Of a DNA stretch of 64,000 nt, positions 33,781 through 42,882 are shown one piece after another. This DNA comes from Mariniphaga sediminis (lineage in GTDB: Bacteria > Bacteroidota > Bacteroidia > Bacteroidales > Prolixibacteraceae), in the NCBI RefSeq assembly GCF_003573545.1, contig NZ_QWET01000007.1:124001-188000 (forward strand). The letters run 5' to 3'. The notes under the pieces were generated by a model. It searched no databases, was not told the origin of the DNA, and worked only from the letters and a program-made list of their open reading frames with translations. Numbering within the stretch: the first letter of the stretch is position 1; every line of letters begins with the position of its first letter. The position numbers were made by a program, and so were the translations under genes.

Positions 33781-33896
33781 ATCTGCTAAAAGTGTCTGTT
33801 TTAAATCAGGTTATAATAAATATGAGATTTTCAGTGCAATCTTCTATATGTGTAAAACACAGTTTCAATGGCGCAAATAATGATTGATATTTTAAG

Positions 33897-34556
33897 TTAG
33901 CTAATGTTATGTTTGTTTCTTAAAAAGGAAAAACCAATAGGTATTAGCGCAAACGATATCACTACCGAAGCGATTAAGGAGAGCAAATCGATATCAGGGT
34001 TGAAGAACAATAATGACCCGGCAATAAGTGCAATACTCTGCCACGTTGGGATAATGTTGGTTTTTAAAAAACCGATACCAGCCAAAATCATGGCTACAGG
34101 AATAAACAGATATAGTTGTGCCAGCCACATATAGCCTTTGTATTGTATCATAGCTTCAAGGCCTGGTGTTAGCACGGCAAACTGCTCATCGGGAAGGGTA
34201 TTAAAGGCAGAAGGTACCAGGGCCAAAGCACCTTTGTCAACGCCAAGCATAAAGCTTCCGAAAATCCCAAAAATTAGCACCCCAAAACTAAGAACCGGAC
34301 TTTTGTCTCGGAGCATTTTGTAAAAACCAGACATGATTCCGATGAATAAGAATCCTGAGAACATCACACCAATGTGCCCCACTTCGAGTAAATGGTTATT
34401 TCGGAATTCATTGGCAAAATCTTGTCCTTTGTCCATTACGTCCAAAGACAGTAATTTGGGATGAGCTGCAAAACCAATAATGAGCAATATAGACACTAAA
34501 AAAAACGAAAGGCCAATGATTGTGCGTTTTAAGAAATCGGTTTTGTTCATATCCAA
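33897..34556 (-). CDS. integral membrane protein, DUF4386-like
   Basis: A 219-residue protein with six hydrophobic helices, opening MDMNKTDFLKRTIIGLSFFL. Between helices one and two lies FANEFRNNHLLEVGHIGVMF. The layout resembles DUF4386 membrane proteins but the match is loose. It lies 88 bp downstream of the AraC-type gene in the same direction, so it is probably that regulator's target or partner. Function unknown. Confidence 0.65.
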   Translation of the reverse strand: MDMNKTDFLKRTIIGLSFFLVSILLIIGFAAHPKLLSLDVMDKGQDFANEFRNNHLLEVGHIGVMFSGFLFIGIMSGFYKMLRDKSPVLSFGVLIFGIFGSFMLGVDKGALALVPSAFNTLPDEQFAVLTPGLEAMIQYKGYMWLAQLYLFIPVAMILAGIGFLKTNIIPTWQSIALIAGSLLFFNPDIDLLSLIASVVISFALIPIGFSFLRNKHNIS

Positions 34557-34644
34557 ATGTTTTAAAAGTATGCCCCAAAACTAAAATCAAGGCATATCGT
34601 TATTTTAACGATTCTTGCATTTCACTTAACATTTCTTGCGAATT

Positions 34645-35568
34645 TTATTCCGGAATGATAGCAAGGTAAAATTGATAAGTCGTTTCGTTTGATTTTATTG
34701 GATTAAAATTTCCTGAGTGTATTAAAACAGCAGGTGTATGGTTTATTTTATACCCACTTTGAGGCAACCAATTATTTACTACATTGGAAACGGCCTGAAT
34801 CATTTCAGGTAATCCACCATCATAACTAAACCTTGCATATATTCTTGATGGGACTTCCAGGTAATTGACTTCTCCGGATAGAGGAGGCTTAATGTCTACT
34901 GTCATGCAGGTTTGTATCCTACACTTGTCGAGTGGTGTGAAAATCGGATAATCCAATATCAGGGCAAAGGTTTCTGTGCTTTTTGTTACTAAATTATGTC
35001 CATTAGCCCAGTTCGTGACTCTTTGAAAACTATTGGCTATTGCATCTGAATCTTTCAAATATGCATTCAAAAAAATCACTTTTTTGGGAGGTAATTTTAC
35101 AACTTCTACATCGAAGCGCTTTGCTTTGACATTGTTTTCGGGAGCTGTAAAATGTTCTTTCTTTAATATGCTTTGGTCAGAAAAAGACATGACTGATTGT
35201 AGGATAGTAATTTTTTCCTGACCATTTTTATTCCTAAACGCATCAGGGCTTACTTTATAATAGTTCTTAAAAGCCCTGGAAAAAGATTCCAGGGAATTAA
35301 AGCCGTATTTAATAGCCACTTCAAGTATCGAAGTATGTGGCTCAACGGCCATCATATGAGCAGCCGCTTCGAGTCTGATTCGCTGTATATACTGTTTGGG
35401 GGTTTCGCCCACAACCGATTTGAAAATTCGTTGAAAATGGAAAGTGGAAAAATTTGCAACGAAGGCTAATTTCGATAGAGTAAGTTTTTGCTCTAAATTT
35501 TGCTCAATAAAATGCTTGACCTTGTTTATGCGTTTTATATGTAGTTTTTGAGTCAAATTGGGTTTCAC
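34645..35568 (-). CDS. AraC-family regulator with GyrI-like effector domain
   Basis: A 307-residue transcription factor. The AraC double HTH is N-terminal (about 14-112: LTLSKLAFVANFSTFHFQRI, ILEVAIKYGFNSLESFSRAF). Residues 150-307 form a GyrI-like (Rob/SoxS-type) small-molecule-binding domain ending YQFYLAIIPE. Such proteins respond to drugs or small hydrophobic ligands and often control an adjacent membrane protein, here the gene at 33897-34556. A TATATTTG box lies about 75 bases upstream. Confidence 0.9.
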   Translation of the reverse strand: MKPNLTQKLHIKRINKVKHFIEQNLEQKLTLSKLAFVANFSTFHFQRIFKSVVGETPKQYIQRIRLEAAAHMMAVEPHTSILEVAIKYGFNSLESFSRAFKNYYKVSPDAFRNKNGQEKITILQSVMSFSDQSILKKEHFTAPENNVKAKRFDVEVVKLPPKKVIFLNAYLKDSDAIANSFQRVTNWANGHNLVTKSTETFALILDYPIFTPLDKCRIQTCMTVDIKPPLSGEVNYLEVPSRIYARFSYDGGLPEMIQAVSNVVNNWLPQSGYKINHTPAVLIHSGNFNPIKSNETTYQFYLAIIPE

Positions 35569-35642
35569 TATTCTATTTTGAAGATGTTGTGTAGAGTAAA
35601 TGGAATTTTTGTGTCATACCGTCTGACCGTAAACAGGCAAAT

Positions 35643-35702
35643 ATATGAAACGTTTGTTTTTTTAAAGCGATTTTTATCAAACAGTTGCAAGGTTTATTAA
35701 AA
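35643..35702 (-). repeat. second copy of the 60 bp element at 4077-4136
   Basis: ATATGAAACGTTTG ... ATCAAACAGTTGCAAGG TTTATTAAA. Its end overlaps a TATATTTG -7 box of the AraC gene on the minus strand. Confidence 0.45.
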
Positions 35703-35716
35703 TGAGTAGCTTAATG

Positions 35717-35840
35717 AACCACCTTGTTTTCATGCTCGTACCTCGCATGAATCCACTCCCCGTCTGACTGTGCAGCCGGGCAGGTTTTTGCCAGGAGGAG
35801 AAATTTCTGCTTTGGGCATGTTTTTGTTTAGGTTTAAAAT
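35717..35840. repeat. structured direct repeat, copy 2
   Basis: Same element as 33661-33780 (shared CATGCTCGTACCTC and ATGAATCCACTCCCCGTCTG). The 3' part is diverged and the closing arm of the long stem is weaker here. The two copies bracket the AraC/membrane-protein gene pair. Confidence 0.6.
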
Positions 35841-35868
35841 TATAGCAAAGTTTCCGGCTGTTCCTTTT

Positions 35869-35924
35869 CCCCTCCTGACTTTGTTAGGAGGGGACATCCG
35901 GTCAAAGGTTCGAAAGGCCGGATG
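35869..35924. repeat. double-hairpin repeat
   Basis: CCCCTCCT/AGGAGGGG (35869-35876, 35886-35893) and CATCCGG/CCGGATG (35895-35901, 35918-35924) form two adjacent stems. This resembles the palindromic intergenic elements common in Bacteroidota genomes and may also end the transcript from 36353. Confidence 0.5.
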
Positions 35925-36008
35925 GGGTGGTTCCTACTAGTACCTGAAATAATAAATGAGAAATGAACAGCTACCTCTTCGTGATTAACGGAGCTACTCT
36001 TCTGATTT

Positions 36009-36353
36009 TTATCCCCCGGATTGTTTCACTTTGTACCCTTCCTGTTGAAGGAGCGCTATTATTTTTGATCGAAAATCCCCCTGAACCAAAATTTCTCCGT
36101 CCTTCACACTGCCACCAACCCCACACTTGGTTTTCAGTAGCTTGCCCAAAGCTTTCAATTCCTCTTCTTTTCCCACAAAACCGGTAATCAGCGTAACACT
36201 TTTTCCTTTGCGTTTTTTACGGTCGAGACTTACAATCAGATTCTGTTGTTGCGGCGGAAGCGTATCCTCTTCCTTTCCGGTTTCCTTTTCAAACTCAAAA
36301 TCGGGATTGGTGGAATACACAACTCCAAGTCTTTCTTTCCAGTCATTCGACAT
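36009..36353 (-). CDS. eIF1/SUI1-like translation factor (YciH family)
   Basis: A 114-residue basic protein. The start at 36353 (MSNDWKERLGVVYSTNPDF) is typical; a longer frame to 36470 has no support. The SUI1 core is GKSVTLITGFVGKEEELKAL followed by KCGVGGSVKDGEILVQGDFR. It binds the small ribosomal subunit near the P site; its bacterial role in start-codon fidelity is only partly known. Confidence 0.9.
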   Translation of the reverse strand: MSNDWKERLGVVYSTNPDFEFEKETGKEEDTLPPQQQNLIVSLDRKKRKGKSVTLITGFVGKEEELKALGKLLKTKCGVGGSVKDGEILVQGDFRSKIIALLQQEGYKVKQSGG

Positions 36354-36627
36354 ATTTTTCCTCCCAATATTTTTTGTGCAAATATCAATCAACTTAAAAC
36401 TACGCCGAAAATACGAATTCTTGAGATACCACAAAAGCACGCATTTACAAAAGCCATTCACGGCTGGCATTCAGGTTTAAATTATTCAGTGAAATTTTGT
36501 GCAGGAGATTTTCAACTCTATAAAATTTGGGGGGCAGATTGATATTTCAAATGCAAACAAAGAAAATGGTATCGTTCAATATCATATAATTTTTTGTACC
36601 TTTTTTGACAAATCAATACTTCAAAAA

Positions 36628-37488
36628 ATGAAAACAATACTTCTTTTTATAATAGCAGAAATTCTGTTTGGGGTTCTGGTAAAAGGTCAGTATCAGGAGG
36701 AGTCACCTATTACCATTGAAAAAATATCGGATAATCTTTTTCAGCTTATTGGCGGTCGGGGGGCTAATGCTGGTATGTATATTGGTGACAATGCAGTGTT
36801 GATTATTGACGCCAAAATGGATGAAAAATCAGTGGAGGGAATTTTTACGGCAGTTAAAAGTTTTACGGATAAACCTGTTAAATACCTTGTAAATACTCAT
36901 AGCGATGGCGACCATGTGAAGGGGAATGAGTTTTTTCCGGAAGAGGTAGTTATTGTAGCCCATAAAAATTGCCGGAAAGAGTTTTTTCATCCCGGCCGCG
37001 ACGGGACTCCTTCCAGATGGGCCGATGCAAAATTATTTCCATTTATTCCGCAGGTAACCTTTGACAATCAGATGCAAATTCATCTCGGAAGTAAAACAGT
37101 CGAACTTTATTATTTTGGTGTGGGGCATACAACAGGTGATATTGTAGTCTATTTCCCGGAAGAAAAAACGGCCTTTATTGGTGACCAGGTGTTTTTTGGG
37201 AGGCCACAACTCATTCATTCTTATAAAGGAGGCAACTCTTTTGAACATGTAAAAACTGTTGAAAAAATGCTGGAAGCACTGGATGCTCTCCGGTTTTGCA
37301 GTGGACATGCCGAAATGAAAACCCGGGAGGATATTGAAATTCACCTGGAAGAAATAAAAAGGTTTCAGCAAAAAGTAAAAGCATTGATTAACGAAGGGAA
37401 AAAACTGGAACAGGTTCAGAGCGAATTTACCACCGAAGAAAGTAGGTTGGCAGAATCGGTGTACAACGAAATTAAGGCGATACGTTAG
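36628..37488 (+). CDS. exported metallo-beta-lactamase-fold hydrolase
   Basis: A 286-residue protein with a signal peptide (MKTILLFIIAEILFGVLVKG). The start at 36628 is chosen for this; the frame is open upstream but without a signal. The metal motif is THSDGDH near 92-98 (HxDxDH instead of the usual HxHxDH), followed by GVGHTTGD near 171 and CSGHAEM near 234. This variant occurs in a subgroup of uncharacterised hydrolases; substrate unknown. It is monocistronic and converges on the DUF1846 gene. Confidence 0.87.
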   Translation: MKTILLFIIAEILFGVLVKGQYQEESPITIEKISDNLFQLIGGRGANAGMYIGDNAVLIIDAKMDEKSVEGIFTAVKSFTDKPVKYLVNTHSDGDHVKGNEFFPEEVVIVAHKNCRKEFFHPGRDGTPSRWADAKLFPFIPQVTFDNQMQIHLGSKTVELYYFGVGHTTGDIVVYFPEEKTAFIGDQVFFGRPQLIHSYKGGNSFEHVKTVEKMLEALDALRFCSGHAEMKTREDIEIHLEEIKRFQQKVKALINEGKKLEQVQSEFTTEESRLAESVYNEIKAIR

Positions 37489-37510
37489 GTCTCACTCTGT
37501 GTTAAAGTTG

Positions 37511-37599
37511 ACATATTCTTTTTGCAGTCCTAATCTCCGCGCAAATAATCTGTTGCGCAGCTTTATTTTGGGAGATATCAGAGCGCAGAAAGAATATGT
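37511..37599. terminator. nested inverted repeat between convergent genes
   Basis: ACATATTCTTT (37511-37521) and AAAGAATATGT (37589-37599) form an 11 bp outer stem, with ATCTCC/GGGAGAT and GCGCAA/TTGCGC stems inside. It probably ends transcription from both sides. Confidence 0.5.
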
Positions 37600-37634
37600 G
37601 TTATTCTCTGTTTGAGTCGATGAGTTTTTGGCTA

Positions 37635-39161
37635 TCAGCCATTTACAAAAAGCCTTTTACTGGAATATTGCGGATCACAAGTCAGGTTTACCTTCAATTT
37701 TCGTAATCCTGCTTCGTCCCCCGGCGTTGGAATGTGGGTAAGGTGAACTTCGCAGTCACGCAGCCATTTCAGGTTTTCAAGCGCCATTTGTGCTGCCGGA
37801 TTCGACAAGGCGCTTATCCCAAGCACAATCAACGTCTCATCTAAATCCAGGCTAACCATTTTGCCATGCAGTATGTTCTTTTTCAAATGAGTGACCGAGT
37901 CAATGATGTTCTGGGGCAAGAGGTGCATACTATCGGGAAGGCCGGCCAAATGCTTGGTAGCGTTCAGAATGAGGCTCGAAGCGGCATGCATCAGCGGAGA
38001 GTTTTTGCCGGTTATAATTGTCCCGTCATGCAGTTCAACCGAGGCTCCGCAATAAATTCCTGCGTTTCCTTTTCCGGTTTCCTCTGCATTGGCAGCTGCT
38101 TTCCGGGCAGGCACAACCACATTGCGGTCTTCCGGTATGGCACCTGCTTTTTGCATAATTTCATCAATCCGGTTGAGTGTTTCTTTTTCGGTTAACCCCA
38201 GGGCATATTCCACTGCGCACCTGAAATACCGCCTGATGATTTCCTGATGCGACGCTTCCGCAATAATCCGGTCATTTACAATCCCTGCACTTGCCCGGTT
38301 TACACCCATGTCGGTCGGGGATTGGTACATAGATGCACTGCCCGTTATTTTTTCAATAATTCTTTTGAGCAGATGAAATGCTTCGATATCGCGGTTATAA
38401 TTCACCACCTTTTTATTATAAGCTTTTAAATGATGCTCATCTATCAGTACTTCATCTTTTAAATCGACAGTAGCCGCTTCATAAGCAACATTAACCTTAT
38501 GATCTACAGGCAGGTCCCAGATGGGAAATGTTTCGAATTTTGCATAACCAGCCTGCATGCCGCTTTTGTATTCGTGATAAAGGTTGCAAAGGCAGGTGGC
38601 CAGTTTCCCGCTTCCGGGGCCCGGCCCTGTGACTACCACAATCGGTTTTTCTGTTTTGATGTATTCGTTTGCACCGTATCCTTCATCGCTTACAATCAGG
38701 TCGACATCGGTTGGATACCCTTTGGTGGGATAATGCAAATAGACTTTTATCCCCCTCATTTCGAGTTTGTTTTTGAAGGCTTTTGCCGGAAGTTGATTCT
38801 GGTAACGGGTAATCACCACTGCCGTAATTTCAATTCCCCATTCCCTGAAATCATCAATGGTTTTCAGGGAATCAACGTCGTAAGTAATACCAAAGTCGGC
38901 ACGTACTTTTTTTCGCTCTATATCACCTGCATGGATACAAAGAATTACGTCTATTTTGTCTTTTAACAATTGCAAAAGCCGCATCTTCACGTTCGGATCA
39001 AAACCCGGAAGTACCCGCGCTGCATGATAGTCGTACAGAATTTTACCTCCAAATTCAAGGTAAAGCCTGTGATTAAATCTTTCCACCCGTTCAAGAATAG
39101 CAGCGGTCTGCTCTCTGAGGTATTTTTCGTTGTCGAATCCGATACGGTTTTTGTCTTCCAT
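37635..39161 (-). CDS. DUF1846-family protein
   Basis: A 508-residue cytoplasmic protein matching DUF1846 along its length: opens IGFDNEKYLREQTAAILERV, has LYLEFGGKILYDYHAARVLPG, TGPGPGSGKLATCLCNLYHE near 177 (P-loop-like), and a C-terminal SLILNATKHLAG. Normal family length is about 500. Crystal structures exist for members but I know of no firmly established reaction. It lies 83 bp downstream of the GntP gene in the same direction. Confidence 0.93.
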   Translation of the reverse strand: MEDKNRIGFDNEKYLREQTAAILERVERFNHRLYLEFGGKILYDYHAARVLPGFDPNVKMRLLQLLKDKIDVILCIHAGDIERKKVRADFGITYDVDSLKTIDDFREWGIEITAVVITRYQNQLPAKAFKNKLEMRGIKVYLHYPTKGYPTDVDLIVSDEGYGANEYIKTEKPIVVVTGPGPGSGKLATCLCNLYHEYKSGMQAGYAKFETFPIWDLPVDHKVNVAYEAATVDLKDEVLIDEHHLKAYNKKVVNYNRDIEAFHLLKRIIEKITGSASMYQSPTDMGVNRASAGIVNDRIIAEASHQEIIRRYFRCAVEYALGLTEKETLNRIDEIMQKAGAIPEDRNVVVPARKAAANAEETGKGNAGIYCGASVELHDGTIITGKNSPLMHAASSLILNATKHLAGLPDSMHLLPQNIIDSVTHLKKNILHGKMVSLDLDETLIVLGISALSNPAAQMALENLKWLRDCEVHLTHIPTPGDEAGLRKLKVNLTCDPQYSSKRLFVNG

Positions 39162-39244
39162 TTTTACTCCTTCAAGATAATATTACCTGTTTTTTTTGAA
39201 GCCACAATATTAGTAAAATCCCGCTAAGTAGTTCCAAATATATC

Positions 39245-40591
39245 TCAGGGAAAAAGCAAACTCAACACAAAAATAAAGGCCATGGCTGTGGTTCCCTGGA
39301 TAAGCGTTGCCATCGTATGCGTTTTGTAACCTGTTTTCACATCCATTCCTGAAAATTGTGTAACCACCCAAAAAAAGCTGTCGTTGGCATGGGAGATGGT
39401 CATGGCGCCGGCTCCCGTAGCCATTACGGCCAGCACTTTACCATTGAGCGAGTCGAGGCCAATAGTGGAAAGCAGTGGAGCGATGAGCGCAGAAGTGGCA
39501 ACCAGCGAAACAGTAGAAGACCCTTGGGCAGTTTTAAATGCTGCTGCAATAATGAATGGCAGAAAAATGCCAAGCTGGTAATCTGCCAGCATGTTTCCGA
39601 TGGTTTCGCCAATTTGTGTTTCTTTCAGAATGGAACCAAAAGCGCCGCCTGCCCCGGTTATCAGGAGTATGGGAGCCGCTGCACTGATACCGTCGCCAAT
39701 CCATCCTGTCAGGGTTTCCTTGTTAAAAGCGGGAAACAGTAAAAATGCCAGCAATAATCCAATGAGCAGGGCATTAACCGGTTGACCGGCAAAATCTACA
39801 AAGGTGAAAAAGAAACCACTCCCCAAAGGCCTGGATGGGTAAGTTGCAACCGAACGAACAGCAATAAGCAGAATCGGGGCAATGATGGGCATTAGCGATT
39901 TGGTGGCAGAAGGAAGCTGTATATTTTCAGGAAGGGTTTGTATTGCTTTTTCATCGTCGTCGCTGGTTTTGTATCTTTTCCCTGCAAAAGAAGCCCAGAA
40001 ATAACCGGCAAACATGGCAAATAATGCCACGGCCAGGCCAAAAAGAATCACCACACCCAACTGATCGTCAAGGCCAAGGTTGCCTGCCGCAGCAATGGGA
40101 CCGGGAGTGGGTGGAATAAAAGTGTGGGCTGCATATAATCCGGTAGCCAGCGAAATGGAAAGTGCCACCGACGATTTCCCGGTTTTTTGTACCAGCGATT
40201 TTTTTAACGATGAAAGAATAACATACGCCGAATCGCAAAATACCGGGATAGAAACAATGTACCCGATGATGGACATTGCCAGACCGGGAAACCTTTTCCC
40301 CACCAGCTTCAATACCAGTTCTGCCAGTTTGATGGCCGCATTGGATTTTTCCAAAATGGTACCGATAATCGTTCCCAAAACGATAACAATGCCAATATAG
40401 GCCATGATATCACCAAATCCGCGGGAAATAGTAACGGCAATATTTCCCACAGGCAGCCCGGCCAGCGCCCCGGCCAGATAAGAAGCCAGCAGCAATACAA
40501 TAAAAGGGTGCAGTTTTAGTCGGGTGGTTCCCAGGATTATGAACAGTACAGAAATAAAAAGAACAGTTATAAGCCAAAGTCCTTCGGGCAT
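39245..40591 (-). CDS. GntP-family gluconate:H+ symporter
   Basis: Inner-membrane permease of 448 residues with about 12-14 helices. GntP features: GFGDIMAYIGIVIVLGTIIG, SIPVFCDSAYVILSSLKK and HTFIPPTPGPIAAAG near 155-170. It imports gluconate or related sugar acids with protons. No gluconate kinase is next to it; the downstream DUF1846 gene may share its transcript. Confidence 0.93.
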   Translation of the reverse strand: MPEGLWLITVLFISVLFIILGTTRLKLHPFIVLLLASYLAGALAGLPVGNIAVTISRGFGDIMAYIGIVIVLGTIIGTILEKSNAAIKLAELVLKLVGKRFPGLAMSIIGYIVSIPVFCDSAYVILSSLKKSLVQKTGKSSVALSISLATGLYAAHTFIPPTPGPIAAAGNLGLDDQLGVVILFGLAVALFAMFAGYFWASFAGKRYKTSDDDEKAIQTLPENIQLPSATKSLMPIIAPILLIAVRSVATYPSRPLGSGFFFTFVDFAGQPVNALLIGLLLAFLLFPAFNKETLTGWIGDGISAAAPILLITGAGGAFGSILKETQIGETIGNMLADYQLGIFLPFIIAAAFKTAQGSSTVSLVATSALIAPLLSTIGLDSLNGKVLAVMATGAGAMTISHANDSFFWVVTQFSGMDVKTGYKTHTMATLIQGTTAMAFIFVLSLLFP

Positions 40592-40747
40592 AATTTATAT
40601 ATTTATTCGGTTTACAATATTTTTTGGTGTGGTTCCTTTTTGGGGACAAAGATTAATGCAAATATTAAACGGAACAACAGGGTGATAATTTTCGTTCTCA
40701 TGATGATTTATAGCTGATATGCGCTAAAAATAGCTGATTTTTTTGGT

Positions 40748-42151
40748 ATGAAAAAAATAAAACTGCGAGGGAAAGAGGTAAAGCGTCTCGGTTATGCTAA
40801 CGACCGCGCTATTTCACTTGCCATTCATTTGGCTGGAAGGCATTTTAAACGATCTGAAAAAATGGAAGTTTTGGAAACGCTGGAGAAAATCAACCTGGCT
40901 CCGGAAAGCTACCTGAACGATTCCCTTTGGGGCGAACTGGCGCAATTTCTGACTCAAAAATCCGGAAAAATTCAACATAAAAAGAAACCGAAAGGGAGTA
41001 AATCCGCCCTGGATTTTAAAATTTATGGCGAAGAAAATATCGATCCGGAAGCGGTTCGCCAAATGGAAACAGCCATGAAACTTCCCATTTCGGTAAAAGG
41101 GGCGCTGATGGCTGATGCTCATGTTGGATATGGTCTGCCCATCGGTGGTGTGCTGGCTGCCTATAATGCGGTGATCCCTTACGGCGTGGGAATGGATATC
41201 GGTTGTCGCATGTGTCTTTCTGTATTCTCTTCCTCTCCCCAAAAAATAGACGGGGAACGCGACCGGATTAAAAATGCTTTAATGAATGAAACCCGCTTTG
41301 GGCTGGCAGAGTTTAAGGATGAACGTGAGCATGAGATATTGGAGCGTAAGGAATTTCAGGAGATTAAATTTCTCAAAAAGTTCCATAAAAAGTTTGCCAA
41401 CCAACTGGGTACTTCCGGGCATGGAAATCATTTTGTGGATGTGGGGGTAGTGAAAATTTCGGAGTTTTCACAACGGCTCCATTTAGAGCCGGGTGAATAT
41501 TTTGCCGTGTTGAGCCATTCAGGCTCCCGTAATTTTGGAGCGGAGGTGTGCAAACATTACACACGTATTGCCAGAGAAAAGCTGGAACTCTCGGGTGAAG
41601 CCGCCCGGTTGGCCTGGTTGGATCTCGATTCGGAAGAAGGGCAGGAGTATTGGGCTGCCATGCAACTGGCCGGCGACTATTCGCATGCCAATCACCGGAT
41701 TATTCACCGGCGGCTGGCAAAGGCGCTGGGCGAAAAAACAGTTGCCATCATCGAAAATCACCATAACTTTGCCTGGAAGGAAAAGCTGGATACGGGGGAA
41801 GAAATTATTATCCATCGGAAAGGAGCTACCCCGGCAGGCACGGAAAATATCGGGATCATTCCCGGTACTATGGCATCTCCGGCATTTATTGTCTCCGGCA
41901 GGGGAAACGAGGATGCCCTGCAGTCGGCCTCGCATGGCGCCGGTCGTTTGATGTCGCGCAACCAGGCCAAACAGACTTTTACCGAAAGCCAGTTGAAAAA
42001 ACATCTCGCAGCAAAGAGAGTGGAACTCCTGGGAGGTGGAATCGACGAATCACCTTTCGCATACAAAGATATTTATGAGGTAATGAGGGCCCAGGAGGAC
42101 CTGGTGGATATACTTGGTGTGTTTTATCCTAAAATTGTCCGGATGGAATGA
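40748..42151 (+). CDS. rtcB: RtcB-like RNA ligase
   Basis: 3'-phosphate/5'-hydroxyl RNA ligase, Mn- and GTP-dependent, for RNA repair. 467 residues. Conserved metal ligands appear in DAHVGYGLPIGG, in the Cys of GVGMDIGCRM near 158, and in GTSGHGNHFVDVG. HSGSRNFG and the GTP-linked His in SHGAGRLMSR near 399 are intact. The protein is of the second RtcB group, with a 95-residue N-terminal extension. It is divergent from gntP; no rtcR or archease is adjacent. Confidence 0.94.
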   Translation: MKKIKLRGKEVKRLGYANDRAISLAIHLAGRHFKRSEKMEVLETLEKINLAPESYLNDSLWGELAQFLTQKSGKIQHKKKPKGSKSALDFKIYGEENIDPEAVRQMETAMKLPISVKGALMADAHVGYGLPIGGVLAAYNAVIPYGVGMDIGCRMCLSVFSSSPQKIDGERDRIKNALMNETRFGLAEFKDEREHEILERKEFQEIKFLKKFHKKFANQLGTSGHGNHFVDVGVVKISEFSQRLHLEPGEYFAVLSHSGSRNFGAEVCKHYTRIAREKLELSGEAARLAWLDLDSEEGQEYWAAMQLAGDYSHANHRIIHRRLAKALGEKTVAIIENHHNFAWKEKLDTGEEIIIHRKGATPAGTENIGIIPGTMASPAFIVSGRGNEDALQSASHGAGRLMSRNQAKQTFTESQLKKHLAAKRVELLGGGIDESPFAYKDIYEVMRAQEDLVDILGVFYPKIVRME

Positions 42152-42231
42152 GTGTGTGAGTAAGATGATAAATAAATCAATCTCTATATAATAATGTTGT
42201 GGTTCATTTTGCCCAGAGACTTCGGAAATGG

Positions 42232-42273
42232 TTTTGTAAATTGAAACAAATAATTATCTTTGACGTTAGTAAT
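42232..42273 (+). promoter_or_regulatory. higBA promoter joined to a GTTAG recombination-like box
   Basis: TTTTG (42232-42236), 18-base spacer, TATCTTTG (42255-42262), then ACGTTAGTAATG. The string CTTTGACGTTAGT is also the end of the 128 bp cassette leader. Confidence 0.6.
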
Positions 42274-42286
42274 GTAAGACGACAGC

Positions 42287-42562
42287 ATGATTGTTTCGTT
42301 TGGCTCAAAGGATACAGAAAAGATTTGGAATGGGGATCGAGTTAAAAGGATTCCTTTTGAAATTCAGCAGATTGGACGGAGGAAATTGAGAATGATTAAT
42401 AACTCGCAAAATTGGTCTGATTTGAGAATTCCACCTTCTAATCGACTTGAGAAATTACAAGACTCAGATTTTTGCAGTATCAGGATTAATAACCAATGGA
42501 GAATTGTGTTTCGCTGGACTGACAATAATGCACATGATGTTGAGATAATGGACTATCATTAA
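42287..42562 (+). CDS. higB: HigB-type toxin (RelE superfamily)
   Basis: Ribosome-dependent mRNA interferase of 91 residues. FEIQQIGRRKLRMINNSQNW, then LRIPPSNRLEKLQD and the closing RINNQWRIVFRWTD...VEIMDYH are the HigB signature, including the C-terminal Tyr-His. Toxin precedes antitoxin, as in higBA, with 17 bp between. Confidence 0.94.
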   Translation: MIVSFGSKDTEKIWNGDRVKRIPFEIQQIGRRKLRMINNSQNWSDLRIPPSNRLEKLQDSDFCSIRINNQWRIVFRWTDNNAHDVEIMDYH

Positions 42563-42579
42563 AAATTGGAGGATAAAAA

Positions 42580-42882
42580 ATGGACAGATTAGCAAATATT
42601 CACCCAGGAGAGATTTTATTAGAGGAATTTTTACATCCTCTTGGGATAACAGCATATAGATTGTCAAAAGACACAGACATTCCACAGACAAGGATTTCTC
42701 AGATAATTAAAGGGAAAAGAAGAATTACAGCTGATACTGCCTTGAGATTAGGCTCTTATTTTGGAACAACTGCAAAATTCTGGCTTGGATTACAAGATGA
42801 TTATGATATCGAAGAAGAAAAAGAGCATAAAAGAGAAATCCTGATTAGAATAAAGAAAAACGCACCACAACACGTGGTATAA
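42580..42882 (+). CDS. higA: HigA-type antitoxin
   Basis: A 100-residue Xre-family antitoxin. NIHPGEILLEEFLHPLGITA starts the HigA fold; HTH at about 23-60 (TRISQIIKGKRRITADTALR), and the FWLGLQDDYDIE tail is typical. It neutralises HigB and represses the pair's promoter. Codons run to CAACACGTGG, the start of a palindrome resembling an attC. Confidence 0.94.
   Translation: MDRLANIHPGEILLEEFLHPLGITAYRLSKDTDIPQTRISQIIKGKRRITADTALRLGSYFGTTAKFWLGLQDDYDIEEEKEHKREILIRIKKNAPQHVV

Noticed and set aside
35900-35920. GGTTCGAAAGG as a tRNA T-arm
   Set aside because: It lies in the loop of a palindromic repeat and no acceptor, D or anticodon stem is nearby.
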